From contig JABVXV010000022.1 in assembly GCA_013365325.1 (NCBI GenBank), positions 430,847 through 494,846 of the forward strand: 64,000 nt of DNA. Direction: 5' to 3'. The notes under the pieces were generated by a model. The model was not told the origin of the DNA. It did not search any database and worked only from the letters and a program-made list of their open reading frames with translations. This DNA comes from Dipetalonema caudispina (Eukaryota > Nematoda > Chromadorea > Rhabditida > Onchocercidae). The stretch's first letter is position 1. Every line of letters starts with the position of its first letter. Positions 24,462-37,319 of the stretch are shown here, one piece after another. A program made the position numbers and the translations under genes.

Positions 24462-27400
24462 TCAGGAATCACATAAATACATCCGATATATCGCTTCATG
24501 TTCACGGCAATTAAATTCTGGTACGAAATTTACTTTCACAATTGATGAGAATCCTTCTGATAATTTCGGTTCCTAAAACATGACAAATATGACTGGCTAC
24601 TTCAATTATTATGGGACGAATTTCTATTTTAGCTTGTGCTGAAATCCATGTTAATGAAAATCTATTTGCCGTGCATCTTTGTCAGCATTTTCCATCCAAT
24701 AGATAGTGCTATATGTCGGCATGTCAGGAAATGAACCCCTTCCCCTTCCCAGAAATAGAATCTAGGCAGCATGGAAGTAATGTAAACTGCTCAAAATGCC
24801 TCCTTACTGATCGAAATTTACAGTTCAGGAATTGAAAGTATACTTCAAACTTCTTCCTATAACCATTAAGTACCATTCGGCCAATTTCAATATGTTTTTC
24901 TTCGGTATCAACAATAACACGATATTTGCAATTATGTGCTGCTTGTTCCAATGTACAGTTGAATAAAAAGCACCGCAAATCAGCTCCAAATGATTTAGCA
25001 AGATTGATATACCGTCTCCTGAAATGCATAGGATAGCACGGAATAGTAACTGAACATAATACGGATATGTTACAGCATAGCTTTATTTTGAACAAGGATG
25101 GAAGAAAGTTGCATTTTCTTTTAAAATTTGTGTAAATGAACCATATTACTTTCAATGTCCCTTAATTTATTATGATTCTAAGAAACTCAAACATATTTTA
25201 TATGATCAATTAAACTTCGAGTGTGTATATCACGGGGTTATCTAAGCTTAAAAATTCTACAATTTTAAAAGTGATTCCAACCATCTGCATCAGCAGTAGT
25301 GGTTAATTCATATACTGCTTATCATCAGAATAATTTTGCGTCCTACTGCACAATAAGAACAAATGAGAAAAGGAAAACAAAGATGAAAGAGATGAAACCT
25401 CGATTCTCTGTCAGCATTGGTATTGTCAACAATAACGTTTTGCTGCCGCTTTAAAAGAATTTTTGCATTTTCGATACATTTCTGCCAGGTTTTCAATGTG
25501 TCTCGATTCACTATACCATATCCATGTTCTACAGCTAATTTTTGAGCAAGACTACTTTTACCGCATCCAGGATAGCCAACGAATATGAGCACTTCCAAAC
25601 CTTTACCTGGTATTGGCGTATTTTCTGAAACGATGTGTAGGAAATTGTGTCTTTAAAAAGTACCCGATTTCCAATGACTTTGAAAAAAAATCAAAAGTTT
25701 AGGACACAGCAACACAATAGTGTAGTTTACAGTTAAGAAAAAAGAAAAGTGCAAGGATGGACAACATACTAACGGAACTATCAAGATATCGATGACGCTA
25801 CTGTTTCTGCTAAATTTGTGCAACTAAATCATCCTACTGCCATTTTACATTAAAACATCCATGATAAAATTCCCTGTAGTATCAAGTTAAAAATATCTCG
25901 GCTTATATAATACTTTAACTAAGGAACAACCTAGAAGAGAGAAAAGAGCGAACCTGGATCAAACATGCTAACTTTCTCATCCAACAGAGATGACGGTGAA
26001 AAAGACGGTAATGTATAATCTTCAACTTCCACATGCTTCAAGAAATATTGTTCTGGTGTGAAGAAGTTAATGCCAAAATTTAAAGCAAATAAACGGTCAG
26101 CAGCTGAATGGTCTTTTTTTTTTCGAATCTACAAATAAATTGAATAAACTTAATGATTTCCATTTATAAGTCGTTTAATAGCTCACTGGTATTATATGAT
26201 GAAAAGTGAATAGAATAAGATTAATGTGTAATGAAATGAACAGTTACTTACAAGATAAGTCCAAAAATAAACGATAGAGGAGATAATGGAGAAGTAGAGA
26301 AATTACGAGGAGATAATAGAGGAAAAAAGACAAACACTCGTTTGTATGCGACCTGCAGCGTTACCAACATAAAACGATGACTGCCGATTGACTGAAATAC
26401 CGCCATTTCGATGATTTTCAAAATAATTCCACATACCAATATATGGCTTACGGTAACGCAGTGTTCCCAGAGAAACAAATACCTCAACAAAATGTACTGA
26501 ATCATATTTTTGCACTATGCCACTATCAGCACTGTGAAGTATGATTTCTCCACAGTACAAAGTCCCGATACTGAGAGTTAATGGAAATAACAGGCATAAT
26601 GTTTTATCTTCCATTTTAATTCCTAGAAGTGACAACTAGAAATATGTCCGCAGTTCGCAACATTCCGACTCCTCCCTGTGTCGACATTTAACTACCTAAT
26701 GCATAAGTAACAGATACTGTGCAAGAAACCAAATCAAAATAAAGCCAGCACTAATAAGCCCCACTGACAAACCTACATTAACAAGACCACGAAACTGCAG
26801 ATGGAAAATCTGGTGATAATTCTAAGTCCCTGCTCGTAATTTTTCATTTTATCTTTTCTCCTTTCCGTGTCTGCAAGATAACGTGCCAAAAAAAAGAAAG
26901 AAACTCAAATGCGCTGAACAAAAAGATGTAATGTCTCCATGATTGATTACGGGTAGAAGATACAAACGGAAGTTTAAATTCGCCAAGAAAAAACATTGCA
27001 AAAAAATTAACTTAGTTCATTAACTGTAAACATATGGAGCCTCTGCGTTCTATTATGGTAATGCCTAGGCCAGTCTGTTCTACATCTACAACACTCTCTT
27101 CTCTGACTCTAACGCCTACAGTACGTGATAAAAACAAGTCATCGAATTATGTTATTCTAATACCAACATTGGATATCCTGAGTTGCAAGGTCAAAAAAAA
27201 AAAAAAAAAAAAAAAACAATATTCCGTTTTTGGAAGCAGTCGCAATGGATTCGTGAAATTTAACTTACATATTCCGTCGAAACAGCTCAAAAAATACCTG
27301 TATGGGAATCTTGATTTGTTGGCACACTTTCTCCATTTTTCTGCAGAAGGCACCACGATCTTGAGAGCCCGTCTGTAAATGAGAAACTGAAACCCGTACT

Positions 27401-27962
27401 AAAACTACAACAAAAACTCTTATGGTGGTTCTATTTCTACATCGACAAAGCATCATTAATTACGTAATTTTCCCTTTGTTGAGTAGTAGTTCACAATAAT
27501 ATCGTCTCAATAAGGTTGGAGAACTTTAACCGTATGTATTCTGCTTTGTTCATGCAAAACAAAATTGAAGATGAATCACTTACTTGAATACCTCGTTGAT
27601 TTGTAAAGATCACCACTTTGAAATCTTTCCCAGCGATTTCGGCCAATGCTTGTGGTACAGATTCGCAGAAAAACTGCCAGTCATCCTCATTTTCAGGAAA
27701 CGTTTTGCCTGATTTCGTTACTACCACAGTACCATCTCAAGCAAAATTACATTAGTTACTGAGATCCAGTCATACTTTACAAATTTTGCCGTAATAATGA
27801 ACAAAGATGAAATATTGTTTGCCTTTTACAAACCTAATTTTTTAAAACAAAATCCTGGAATAAACTAAACAATCATACTATTCTAAGCACATTAATTTTT
27901 ACCGGCTAATTTATCAAAAACTCGGTATCGACTAATTATGGTCGGCTAATTTGTCAGAAATT

Positions 27963-28006
<44 letters not shown>

Positions 28007-28760
28007 CATTCAAATAGGAACGAGCACATGAAAAACACTGGAACTACAAGCCATCTAATCACTAAACTCCTCAATTCAGCAACACATCGTCTCACAGATC
28101 TCAATGAATTTTTTCTGGCCATATTCCCCTCCTCTCGACCTAGTCAATTAAGTGTTTTAAATTTAGTCGCTTCTAGACACTTTTTTTAAAAACTATTTCA
28201 TTTCTTTTATGGAGAAAGTTGAAGCGATGAAATGCATATAAATGCATTGAAATGAAAGAGAAAACTGTATGGTGAGAAATGAATTACGGAAACTAAAGCT
28301 ATTAATGTACAACTTATTAAAGAACCACCGATGACTAACCACAGTATATTTTTGGAGACAAAATGCATTAAAGTCACAATCTTTCACTCATGACACTTAC
28401 ATATTATACATTAATAAATTAGGTGTTATAACTGAAAAGTAGTAACCAACCAAAATCAAAAGCTGCTACATTTGCACAATGATTAGTGTTACCGAAATCA
28501 AGCACCATAAGATCTTTGCCAACATTATGCCACTGAGCGTATCCCCCATTTTCGTCATCTTTTCGGTCTAAAATTTGAACTATGATATCACAATTGACGG
28601 AACTATAACAGTTTGGATTATTTAAGGAAAAACAAAAACTGCATAATATCAACATCAACAATATCAATAAAGTTCATTTTCCATTAAGTAATAGTTGCAG
28701 ACCTTTTTTGCTATCAGTTAACCAATCATGCATAGTTGCACAGGCTCGTTTAGTCATCAT
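24462..28760 (-). CDS. PNKP: Bifunctional polynucleotide kinase 3'-phosphatase, complete, 9 exons, 411 aa
   Basis: Repairs DNA strand-break ends by removing 3'-phosphates and phosphorylating 5'-OH ends. Exons: 28760-28703, 28567-28451, 27735-27584, 27372-27298, 26482-26336, 26128-25954, 25624-25399, 25018-24844, 24572-24462; phases fit (412 codons with stop). Phosphatase (HAD) domain: FDFDGTV, split over exons 2/3, holds the nucleophile/acid Asp pair. [11 protein letters not shown] (HAD motif II), RKPYIGMW with the motif III Lys, and FYVGNAAGR, then [18 protein letters not shown] follow. Kinase domain: Walker [10 protein letters not shown], then [21 protein letters not shown] and LNGYRKKFE, closing with [16 protein letters not shown]. 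There is no FHA domain before HAD, in keeping with my recollection that invertebrate orthologues outside vertebrates can lack it. The VGNAAGR aspartate is Asn here where human has GDAAGR. The first exon is the least certain. Confidence 0.93.
27903..28003. repeat. Imperfect ~42-bp duplication abutting an (AT)n tract in a PNKP intron
   Basis: The block CGGCTAATTT.TCA.AAA.TCGG.AT occurs at about 27903-27927 and 27943-27968, with a related CGACTAATT fragment between them. It runs directly into (AT)n at 27967-28003 (37 bp). All of it lies inside the intron between PNKP exons 2 and 3. Confidence 0.6.
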
Positions 28761-31700
28761 TACTTCCTGGTGCTTCCGAAAAAAACCTATTTCTAGAAAT
28801 CGCTCACGTCCCAAATTTAGACTCAAGAATCTTGAACTGATCGTTGACAAGAACGAAACCGAAAAGCTCCTAACGACCACCGGATATCCAAACAATATCA
28901 TACTGACCAGCCATGAAATACCTACCCATCTCACAACATCAAGTAAATTGACAAAAACGATACCGGAAATGTTCAAATGGATGGGAAGGTATTTGTGACA
29001 GCGATCGGGTGATTATGTTGTATGTAAGCGGACAGAGGATGGGACATCAATATTTGTTTTCCATTTCAATCAAACTTCTCATTTATGTAAATTTAGCAAT
29101 TGAGAATTTGTTATTGGCTAAACGTATGATAAAGTTAAATTTTTTTAACAGCGAAAAAACCAATAATCTAAAATTACATCATTGCTGTGTTAATTGTTTA
29201 AAACAAAAAAAAAAAAAAAAAAAAAAAAAGAACATTAGGTAATTACTTTTTCTGTTTCTGATGAAAGTTACCTGTTTTGTGAGTAAAGGATGGAAAAATT
29301 TCTTTCACCTGCAGTAGTTTAATGTTACTTATTTATAAATTACCTTCCAAAGAAGGTTAAGAGTTAGTCTTGAATTGGATAAAAATGCAGACAAATTTAA
29401 CCAGAACATATCATATGAGGTCTCCAATATCGGAGCACTATGGGAAAACCGGTCATTCATTATTCATAATATTATAAACTTCATACGACAAATTACGACT
29501 TCATAGATCTGAAAAAAAAGGGAGAAACTGAAGTTTGATCTTCCTATCAGATTGAATCTTTCAAGATGTATCATTATATCACATCTTTTCTCCACAAATA
29601 AAAACATCAATATTTTTAGGCAGCCAAAATAGACTGTCAAACAAAATTTTATTTACATTTCTAACTTAAAAAAATGATTTTGTACAGTTTGTATAATGAT
29701 GCATACATTTTATTAACAAATTTTCCAATGAGTTAAGTGACAGTTCTGGAATACATCTTATTTATGACGAGTATACAGTTTTGATTACCATTGATCTGAT
29801 TAAATCGTCTTCAACAGAACATATTTTTCTAATTACTTATTAACGGTTAAAGTTCCATCGGTCTGAAAATTGTCCAACTTGCCAATAGCATTAACATCGT
29901 TTGGTATCAATAAACTTAGCATGCCGTTTAAAAGCGACATAATTTTAAATCAATTTTTTTGTTATTTCACTTTGTACAGTAAAGTTCTTTCACTTCACTT
30001 ACGTTCAGGTATTAGATGATATGAACTTCAGCAGCCAAGCAAGTAGTGGCTTGAAATTGGAAATTTAATTCTGTATTTAATTGAATATGTGAATTTGAAA
30101 ATTGACTCTCTTACCATCAGTGAGGCCAACTATGATCCACAATTTGTCCTCCTAACGATTTTATTTTTTAACTTATTTGAAGCTTGTATCAAATACTTAC
30201 AAGCATCTCATACTACGACGATATGCTCTTCGAATTTTATGACTGATTTGGAAAAATGCTGTTTATAATATTCAAATAACAACTCAATCACAACATATAA
30301 CAGTCAAGAATTTAGATTTAATAACATTTAAGAATGACTGAAATTGGGAGCAAAAAGGAAGTATGTACATGGTAAGCTTATTACTGTGAACTATAAGTTC
30401 AAAATTTTAATTCCAACTCCTCAAAATGATTGCGAAATTTTCTCTATTCATTTCGATTAAGAATCTGTTGGTGAATTTTCGCTGCAAGGTCATGTTATTC
30501 CATCTCACTTTTATGATTAGTGTATCTATTAAAAGCCTCAAAGCTGTTTAAATTTAGCATTCACTTTGCAGCCCAACTCCTATAATTTCCGCTAATTTCA
30601 GGACGTCGACAGCAACAATCAACCAACACTTCTATCTTTACTGTCCCTTCCACATGTCTTTCGATCTTTGACGAAAGTTTGTTGAAAATTTACTTCCAGT
30701 TTAACTACTTGCGATGCAGCCTTAGCGCTGGTTTAGTTTTCGCTTGTACCTATGCTCACTTTATATTTGACATCGCGTTTTATGTTTACCATATCTGTGA
30801 GTATTGTAAATTTAAAAAACTTTAAATTTCTACCATTCAACAAAGGGCAACCAATTTTTATCTACCGTTGAAGATCATTCTTTAAAAAAGAACTAAAAAA
30901 ACTTTTTAAAAGTATTAGAACTTTGTAGTGAACACTCGATATTTCATGATTTTTTAAAGATACAAATCGATGAAAAATTGTTCGAGGCTTCAGAAACATT
31001 TTCTAAAGTAATGAAATTTCATCATCTTTTCTCAGTTTGCTTTCATTAGGCTCAAAAGCAAGAATTTTTTGAAAAACAAGTCTCAAATTTGAATAAATTT
31101 ATGTAATAGAGTGATTTGCAAATGCGGTAATATGCAAGAGTTAAGACGAAGTAAACTTATGAGAGATTATAAATTGGAGTGTTGCTAAACTCAAGAAGTC
31201 ATTTAGAAATCGGTTCAAACAGTTCGAGATGTGTAACAAGAAGCTACTGTTAAGAAGGAATCTTTCTTCATTCAATTCATTTCCATTGCAAGCATTTTCT
31301 ATATTCTTCTGTTTCACCGTGATTCTTACATTAAATATTCAGAAAATTTTCAGAATGCGTCCTTTACAAATGTCAAAATCAGCTTGCTAACATTTTTCAC
31401 TTGAATTTAGGAAATATTTATAAATGGTTATCATAAGGAAGGCAAATATCATATAAAATTTTAAATAAATTTCACTTTCCCAAAGAAGAAATTTAATAAT
31501 ATGAATGAGATTGGGGGATAATTTTCTATAGCGTCGTAGTCCTTGAATATTTTTTTTCACATGAAATTATTTTTCATAAATAAGCAAATCTAATTACATA
31601 AAATAATATAGAAAGTGTTACCTCGACCTTTCTGTAAACTTTCGCACTCTTCAAATTTTATTCCCAACTCATAACCTCCACTTGAATATATCCTACGACA

Positions 31701-32728
31701 AATACCACTATTTTTCACATTTTATACTGATAAATTTTTTACGCTTTCCGTATATATATAGCAATTGATTTCAAGTTATTAAGATGATTTATTTAACATC
31801 CTTGCAAAATACTTCCAATAGCCAGTAGTCTTCCCTGCCATACCTCCTTGGCTTTTTATTATTGTAGCATAGTACCTTCAAAATAGTTGCAAAATGATTA
31901 CATTGTCAGAATATCTGGAAAGAGAGGCTTGAATAAAAAATATTAATCATAGGGTTGCATTTAATAACATTGATGGTTGGAAGAATTTTGAAGAAATAAA
32001 GTGGGGACGGATTTTGATATTTTTTGACTAAATCAAACATTTTTTTATTTCAAATTTCCCTGAAAAAAAAAAAAAGACATATAATTATACGAAAATTTCT
32101 TTCTCCCTCAGTGTATTTGTCTTACCAAATGACATAGGGTAGGATTATTTCATTTATTTCCAATTTTCAAATCAATATTATTTATTATTAATCTCTATTC
32201 TTTTGAGCACTAAAATTCCTAAATAAAATTTCTTAATTTTGTTGTGTAAAGTTTTAAACAAATCTCTACATAAAAGATTTGAAAAATTACTTCATTTTTT
32301 GATAATATTACCAAATAAGTACATTTTTAATGGAAAACGAAATGTTAAGTATTCATATGCTAACTATAAATAAAATGGCTATATAGCATGACTAGAATTT
32401 ATATTCCATGATTCTTCGTAGAATTCCAGTCTTATAATTCTCTTGAAATTATCTCAAACTTATGCAATTCAGCATTAAAGATAATGTTTTATCTTCTTAA
32501 AATCGATCAAATATTAATTTAATAGGTATTGTTTTTACCTTATGACAAGTTGCAAAGTGTTCTTGCAATATTCATGGAGTTCTGTAAACCTCAATTAAAA
32601 TTAAATTTCAGTACTGGCTATTCATTGGAAGACCAATATCACTATCTAATTCAGCATTTTCCAGAATTTCAAAATCAGTTAGATACAATTATACCGAGGG
32701 AGTCTTATGATTGTGGCATTGCTCTGAC
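28761..32728. other. Long intergenic region, no supported gene
   Basis: AT-rich with many homopolymers (for example poly-A near 29207-29229). An acceptor-like ATTTCAG followed by an open frame of about 28 codons occurs at 30602-30690 (+), and an 80-codon frame at 32529-32771 (+). Neither connects to a recognisable protein. The 28.7-29.0 kb stretch is open on both strands over the PNKP 5' end. Confidence 0.5.
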
Positions 32729-32730
32729 AG
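32719..32730 (+). promoter_or_regulatory. Putative spliced-leader acceptor of the cuticlin-like gene
   Basis: GCTCTGACAG ends at 32730, and the start codon of the signal-peptide exon follows nine bases later. Its polypyrimidine content is modest. Confidence 0.4.
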
Positions 32731-32739
32731 GCAATTACA

Positions 32740-35700
32740 ATGGCTATGGATCAGAAACAAATCACTGTTAACATTATCATTTATATCTGCATTTTTATGG
32801 TGTGTAATTATTCCTCACCTTAGTCTGTCATGCAATTATCTTAAAATTTTCTTACTAATGATTTTTTTTAATGTGCAGCATCCTTTGGAAATTATTGTTT
32901 CATGTGCCTTTCTTCTGAATTTTGTGAAGAAATTCTAGAAATGTTGCATTTACAGGTATACCGAATATCCGGTAATACGATCGATAACGGAGTAAAGGGT
33001 TAATTTGTTTTCATATTCCTATCGAGGGATGAAAAACGTAGAAAAAATCTGAAATATTGAAATATTTTCATGACATATCAAATGGCTAGAAATAGTAAAA
33101 GCTAGATCGTAATCTGGTTAAGAAGTAATGCTTTAGAAACTTTTGCATCCAGAAAAACAGAAAAATGATTCAATCTGAAATCATTCCATCGCTGGACAGT
33201 CTTTTATTTGCAAAACTTTCAGAAAAAAAAAAAAGAAATAAAAAGAAATAATAAAAATTTTTTTTTTGAATGAATCGATGCAACCATTTGCAGGTGAGCC
33301 AGTATTAGAATGTGCAGCAGATAGTATGTCCATCATTTTTATGACAGAAAAAGAATTTGAAGGACATGTTTATGTGAAGGGCCACTATGATAGCAGCTTT
33401 TGCCGGACAGATGCCACTCTCAAGAAAAATGTTAATTTTACTGTACCGTTCTCTCTTTGTGATGTACGAAGACAACGTTCGGTTTGTCATTCAATTCTCA
33501 AATTCAAAATTTCAAAATTTGTTGTGACAAAAACGATATAAAATATTTGACTGCTGTGAAAAGAAGAAGATGTAAAAAGCAATCATATTTGTAATAATTT
33601 ACAAAGAAATGAATCTAATTAAAAGCTTTCCTTTTTAAACTTAATTCGTTGCATAATAGTTGGCGGTCTTTCCAATATATTGCATTTTCAGAGTAATCCA
33701 CGGGGTCTATATGTGTGCATGACTGTCATCATTACTTTTCATCCGGTATTTTCTTTTCTTCTTTAAAATTTAAAAATTACTCTGTGTGCAATTGATATGC
33801 ATAATGGAAAACATTGATTTTGCTTTTTGTTACAGATGTTTATCACCAAAATTGATAAATCGTATCATGTGAAATGCTTTTATATGGAAACAGATCGTAC
33901 TGTGACAACGCGTCTTGATGTTAGGTTACTTTATGAATCCTTTTTTTTTTTCTTGAAAAATGGGGCAAAAGAAATTTCAAAAGACATTGAATAAACCTAA
34001 ATTGGAAAAAATGGATAAATATGCTGGACTTAACATCAAAATACTTCAGTTTGAATAGTGAACAACAAAGGAAGATTGTTGTAATGATCGGTGGGGATAA
34101 ACATCAGGTGAAAGCGTTTACCAATCGCAACGATACAACAGATGATTATGAGTAAGTTACAGTTATTTCTGTTACAGGATAAAATATAACTGATAATATT
34201 CAGCATTTTAAAGTAACGAATAGCTTAACCATAAAATATTTTTGAAAGCTTGAAATACCTCTCCTTTTTAAGGCTTTAATTGTATATCTTTTCATTTGAG
34301 GAAGGATTAATTTAATCACAGTTCGTTTTTTTTTTTCTTTTTTTTTTTTCTTTAGAATCAAAACAACTGATACTTTCCCACTTCAGAGGCTTTCGATTAT
34401 ATTACTTAAATTTTACCTGTCTGAAAAGCTTTAATGGTGTTGAAAATTTGATGTAGGTGCTATTGCTAATATAATAAAAATTGTCAGAAGTGACGCACTT
34501 TCACACGGAGTGATTACACAACAAATAGCTCTTCCAACTTGTCGGTATCAAGTTCTTATGGATGGACCACATGGCTCCCCTGTGAAGTATACAACCGTTG
34601 GAGAGCAGGTTTATCATCAGTGGTCATGCGCAGATGAAGATGGAACGGTTCCAGGTTAGATCTTCTATAATCTAAATTCATCGGAATGTTGTACTAATCT
34701 TACTTCCTTTTATTTCTTCGCTATCATGTCAGATATTTGTCGAAAGAACCTTTGAATTGAAAAGATTGCGGACTGCTTTTAGTCCAAAGATTTAGAAAAT
34801 CTCTGAACTAATTTACATATGAAATAGTTTAACTGTCATTTTTTAATTATTACAGAAACAAATTTGTATTGCACAACCGTTCATTCATGTGTCGCCAAAG
34901 AAGAAAATGGAAAAGAGGTTCAGTTGTTGGACGAAAATGGTTGTGCTGTTGACAAATATCTGTTGAACAATTTGGTTTATACGTCTGATTTGACCGGAGG
35001 ACAACTGTCCCAGGTTGTAAGAATTTTGTGTGATCTCGTCAATCTCGGAAATTCATCTTAGACATTTCCAATAGAAAAAGGAAAATAGGAAAATAGAAGA
35101 TAAGCAAAATTAAAATAGGATTTACTCATTAAAAAATCTATGCTTGCAATTTTCTCTTTTCGAGTAATCTTCGATAATGAGGAATTGAACTATTGAACTT
35201 CTTAAACTATTATTGGATCTCTTATCAGCAGTAATCACTCATTTAGTGCATTTCAATTCGTTAATATCTTCTTGCTATCGTTTTTCTGCAAGTTTTTTTT
35301 CCCATCTATCAAATATCACAACTTCTTTTCAGGTATTTAAATTCGCAGATCAATCATCGCTGTACTTCCACTGTCAAATACGCCTCTCATTGAGGCGTGG
35401 AAGTTGTAAGGTCTATTTTATGCTTATTTTTGCATGGAAAGATCAAAATTTTGAAAATTGGAAATTTGAAAATATTTATTTTTTGTTCATTTTTTACCAA
35501 TAAAAAAGGTCTAATACATGAAAAATTATTGCAGAGAACAAGCGACAGTTGTTCAATTGAATCGTCACGAAGTAAGAGAGAACTATCTATTGCTTCTGAA
35601 TACAGTGATACCGATGAAACAGTGGTTGATGTGTTTTCACAGTTGATGACGGTGTTTGATATAGATGATCCAATAAGTACTTCTATTTCTTATCTTTTCG

Positions 35701-36039
35701 AAAACGTTCCGTCCATCTAAACAAGTGTTGAGCAAGATATGTGTTGTTCACAAAATCAGAATCCTCCTTTTTAATTTGCATAGAGTTAGCCAAGAATCAC
35801 AATTCCAAAATTACGATGAAATTCTACATGAAGTTTGTTAATAAGTTATAGTTACAGATGCTGATTCATTGCAACGATTTGAAGTAAAAGAGCTGAAACA
35901 TACAACTATTTGTTTGACACCGATGTCGTTCAGCTTACTGCTGGCAATCTTTACCACAGAGCTTCTTATTTCAACCTTATCAATTACTGTCCTGTATCGG
36001 AGAACCTGCTATAAACAGGAATATTATACAGAAGAATGA
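32740..36039 (+). CDS. Cuticlin-like ZP-domain transmembrane protein, complete, 11 exons, 420 aa
   Basis: Predicted secretory/membrane precursor of the nematode cuticle or apical matrix. Exons: 32740-32799, 32956-32998, 33294-33481, 33692-33745, 33836-33924, 34050-34151, 34488-34654, 34856-35013, 35333-35410, 35535-35676, 35858-36039; phases fit (421 codons with stop). A signal peptide ([20 protein letters not shown]) is followed by [17 protein letters not shown], the usual cuticlin ZP entry. ZP-N has [14 protein letters not shown] and NPRGLYV...ITFHPMFITKID...CFYME. ZP-C has [28 protein letters not shown] and [15 protein letters not shown], then [10 protein letters not shown] furin-like site RSKR lies in [10 protein letters not shown]-terminal TM helix ([17 protein letters not shown]) and a short basic/acidic tail end the protein. 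Exon 6 encodes a 34-residue insert in the ZP-N/ZP-C linker. An AATAAA overlaps the stop codon, but a later signal may be used. Confidence 0.92.
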
Positions 36040-37319
36040 ATAAATCCGGACAATTAACGTCTAATCATATTCCTGCAGCATATTTCCACTCATTTATATC
36101 CATCCTCTCATCCCTTTTTAAACTCATTATGATCTTCAGATATTCAGGTTGTTCTTTTTTCTCTTTTTTTCACATGGAATTCAGTAAATAACAATGTTGA
36201 CAATCAAGGACAAAGGATGAAGCAAATTGTCTCACTGACTCTTGAATTTTGTTCAGGAGCCAAAATATATGGCTCCAAAACACTGGCTTACTGCGCAATT
36301 GACGTGTGGCCATAATAAGAGTAGAAATCATAATCAAAGTATTTCGACTCTAAATATTCCTCATTTGCTTGACTATGAATAAAACTATGTGTAAAATAAT
36401 ACCGATAAGAATAATCATGATAAATGATTCGTAATATTTGTTATTTAATTGCAAGCGAACAAAATATACGCCCCTTGGCACTTGGATAGCTGAAAATCTC
36501 ACTTATTGCTTTTATGATTTAAGAATTGGTAATTTGACAATTGATAGGAAAACATCTTGAATATTTTTACCACCTCTGCTTCTTTTTACCGGAACCCATT
36601 ATTTTACCTTTGGATTTTTCTCTATTCAAAAAAAAAAAGATTACTTTGTCGATTTATTTTTAATTGATGTGAATTATAAAAAGCTGCATTAAAATAGATT
36701 GTATTAAGTAATGTTGCATCATTATTATTGCCAAAAAAACAATTGAACTGTCATGAAATTTTGATCAAGGTAAATACAAAATGGTTTTGTATAATCTTTA
36801 TATGCATTAAGAATAAAAGAAATTTTGTTTATCACTTCATGTTTATTTGTACCTTTTTTTCTTATCCGCAAAAACAAATGGCATTTCAGGTTTTATTATG
36901 ATAACTGTTTATAAAATATGGATCAAAATTTAAAAAAAAAATTGTCTGGAATGGTTAGGAAAGACGTTTATTAACTCATTATGTTTACAAAAAACCATCG
37001 ATAACATGTCATTTAACAGAAAACCTCAAAGGAATATAAATGCATTAACCCGACCATCATTTGAAAGAAAAATTGGGATAGTTATAACAAATGGAAATGT
37101 TTAAATGAAAAAATTTTAATAGTCGAGAAATAAAATTAAACGAATTAAAGTGGTTCAAGCAACAATTTCAGTTCCAAAACATAAGCTTGCTAAGCTTTAC
37201 TTCACTTCAACCGGCAAGAAAGATCACATCGAAGAAACGCAATGAACTCCGAAATATAAAATTTACAAAGATAGCTCAATGAGTAGTAGCGGCATTCCAA
37301 TTTCATCATTTCACGATAG
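36040..37319. other. Convergent intergenic region between ZP gene and coiled-coil gene
   Basis: Both neighbouring genes end here (tail to tail). The region is AT-rich with A-runs and several AATAAA-like motifs on both strands. No further exon is seen. Confidence 0.6.

Noticed and set aside
24724..24843. Read-through extension of the PNKP exon past FE to a stop
   Set aside because: The conserved C-terminal [12 protein letters not shown] sequence is found at 24572-24462 in the right phase after the GTATAC donor, so the read-through is intronic.
27034..27378. 114-codon plus-strand frame containing a poly-Lys run
   Set aside because: It is antisense to a PNKP exon and its middle is translated poly-A.
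28708..28998. 96-codon plus-strand frame opposite the PNKP first exon
   Set aside because: No acceptor or donor defines it and no family matches. The minus-strand exon 28760-28703 joins by phase to the PNKP HAD domain, which is the more economical reading.
29009..29242. 77-codon plus-strand frame ending in poly-Lys
   Set aside because: The C-terminal part is a poly-A tract and the rest has no coding signature.
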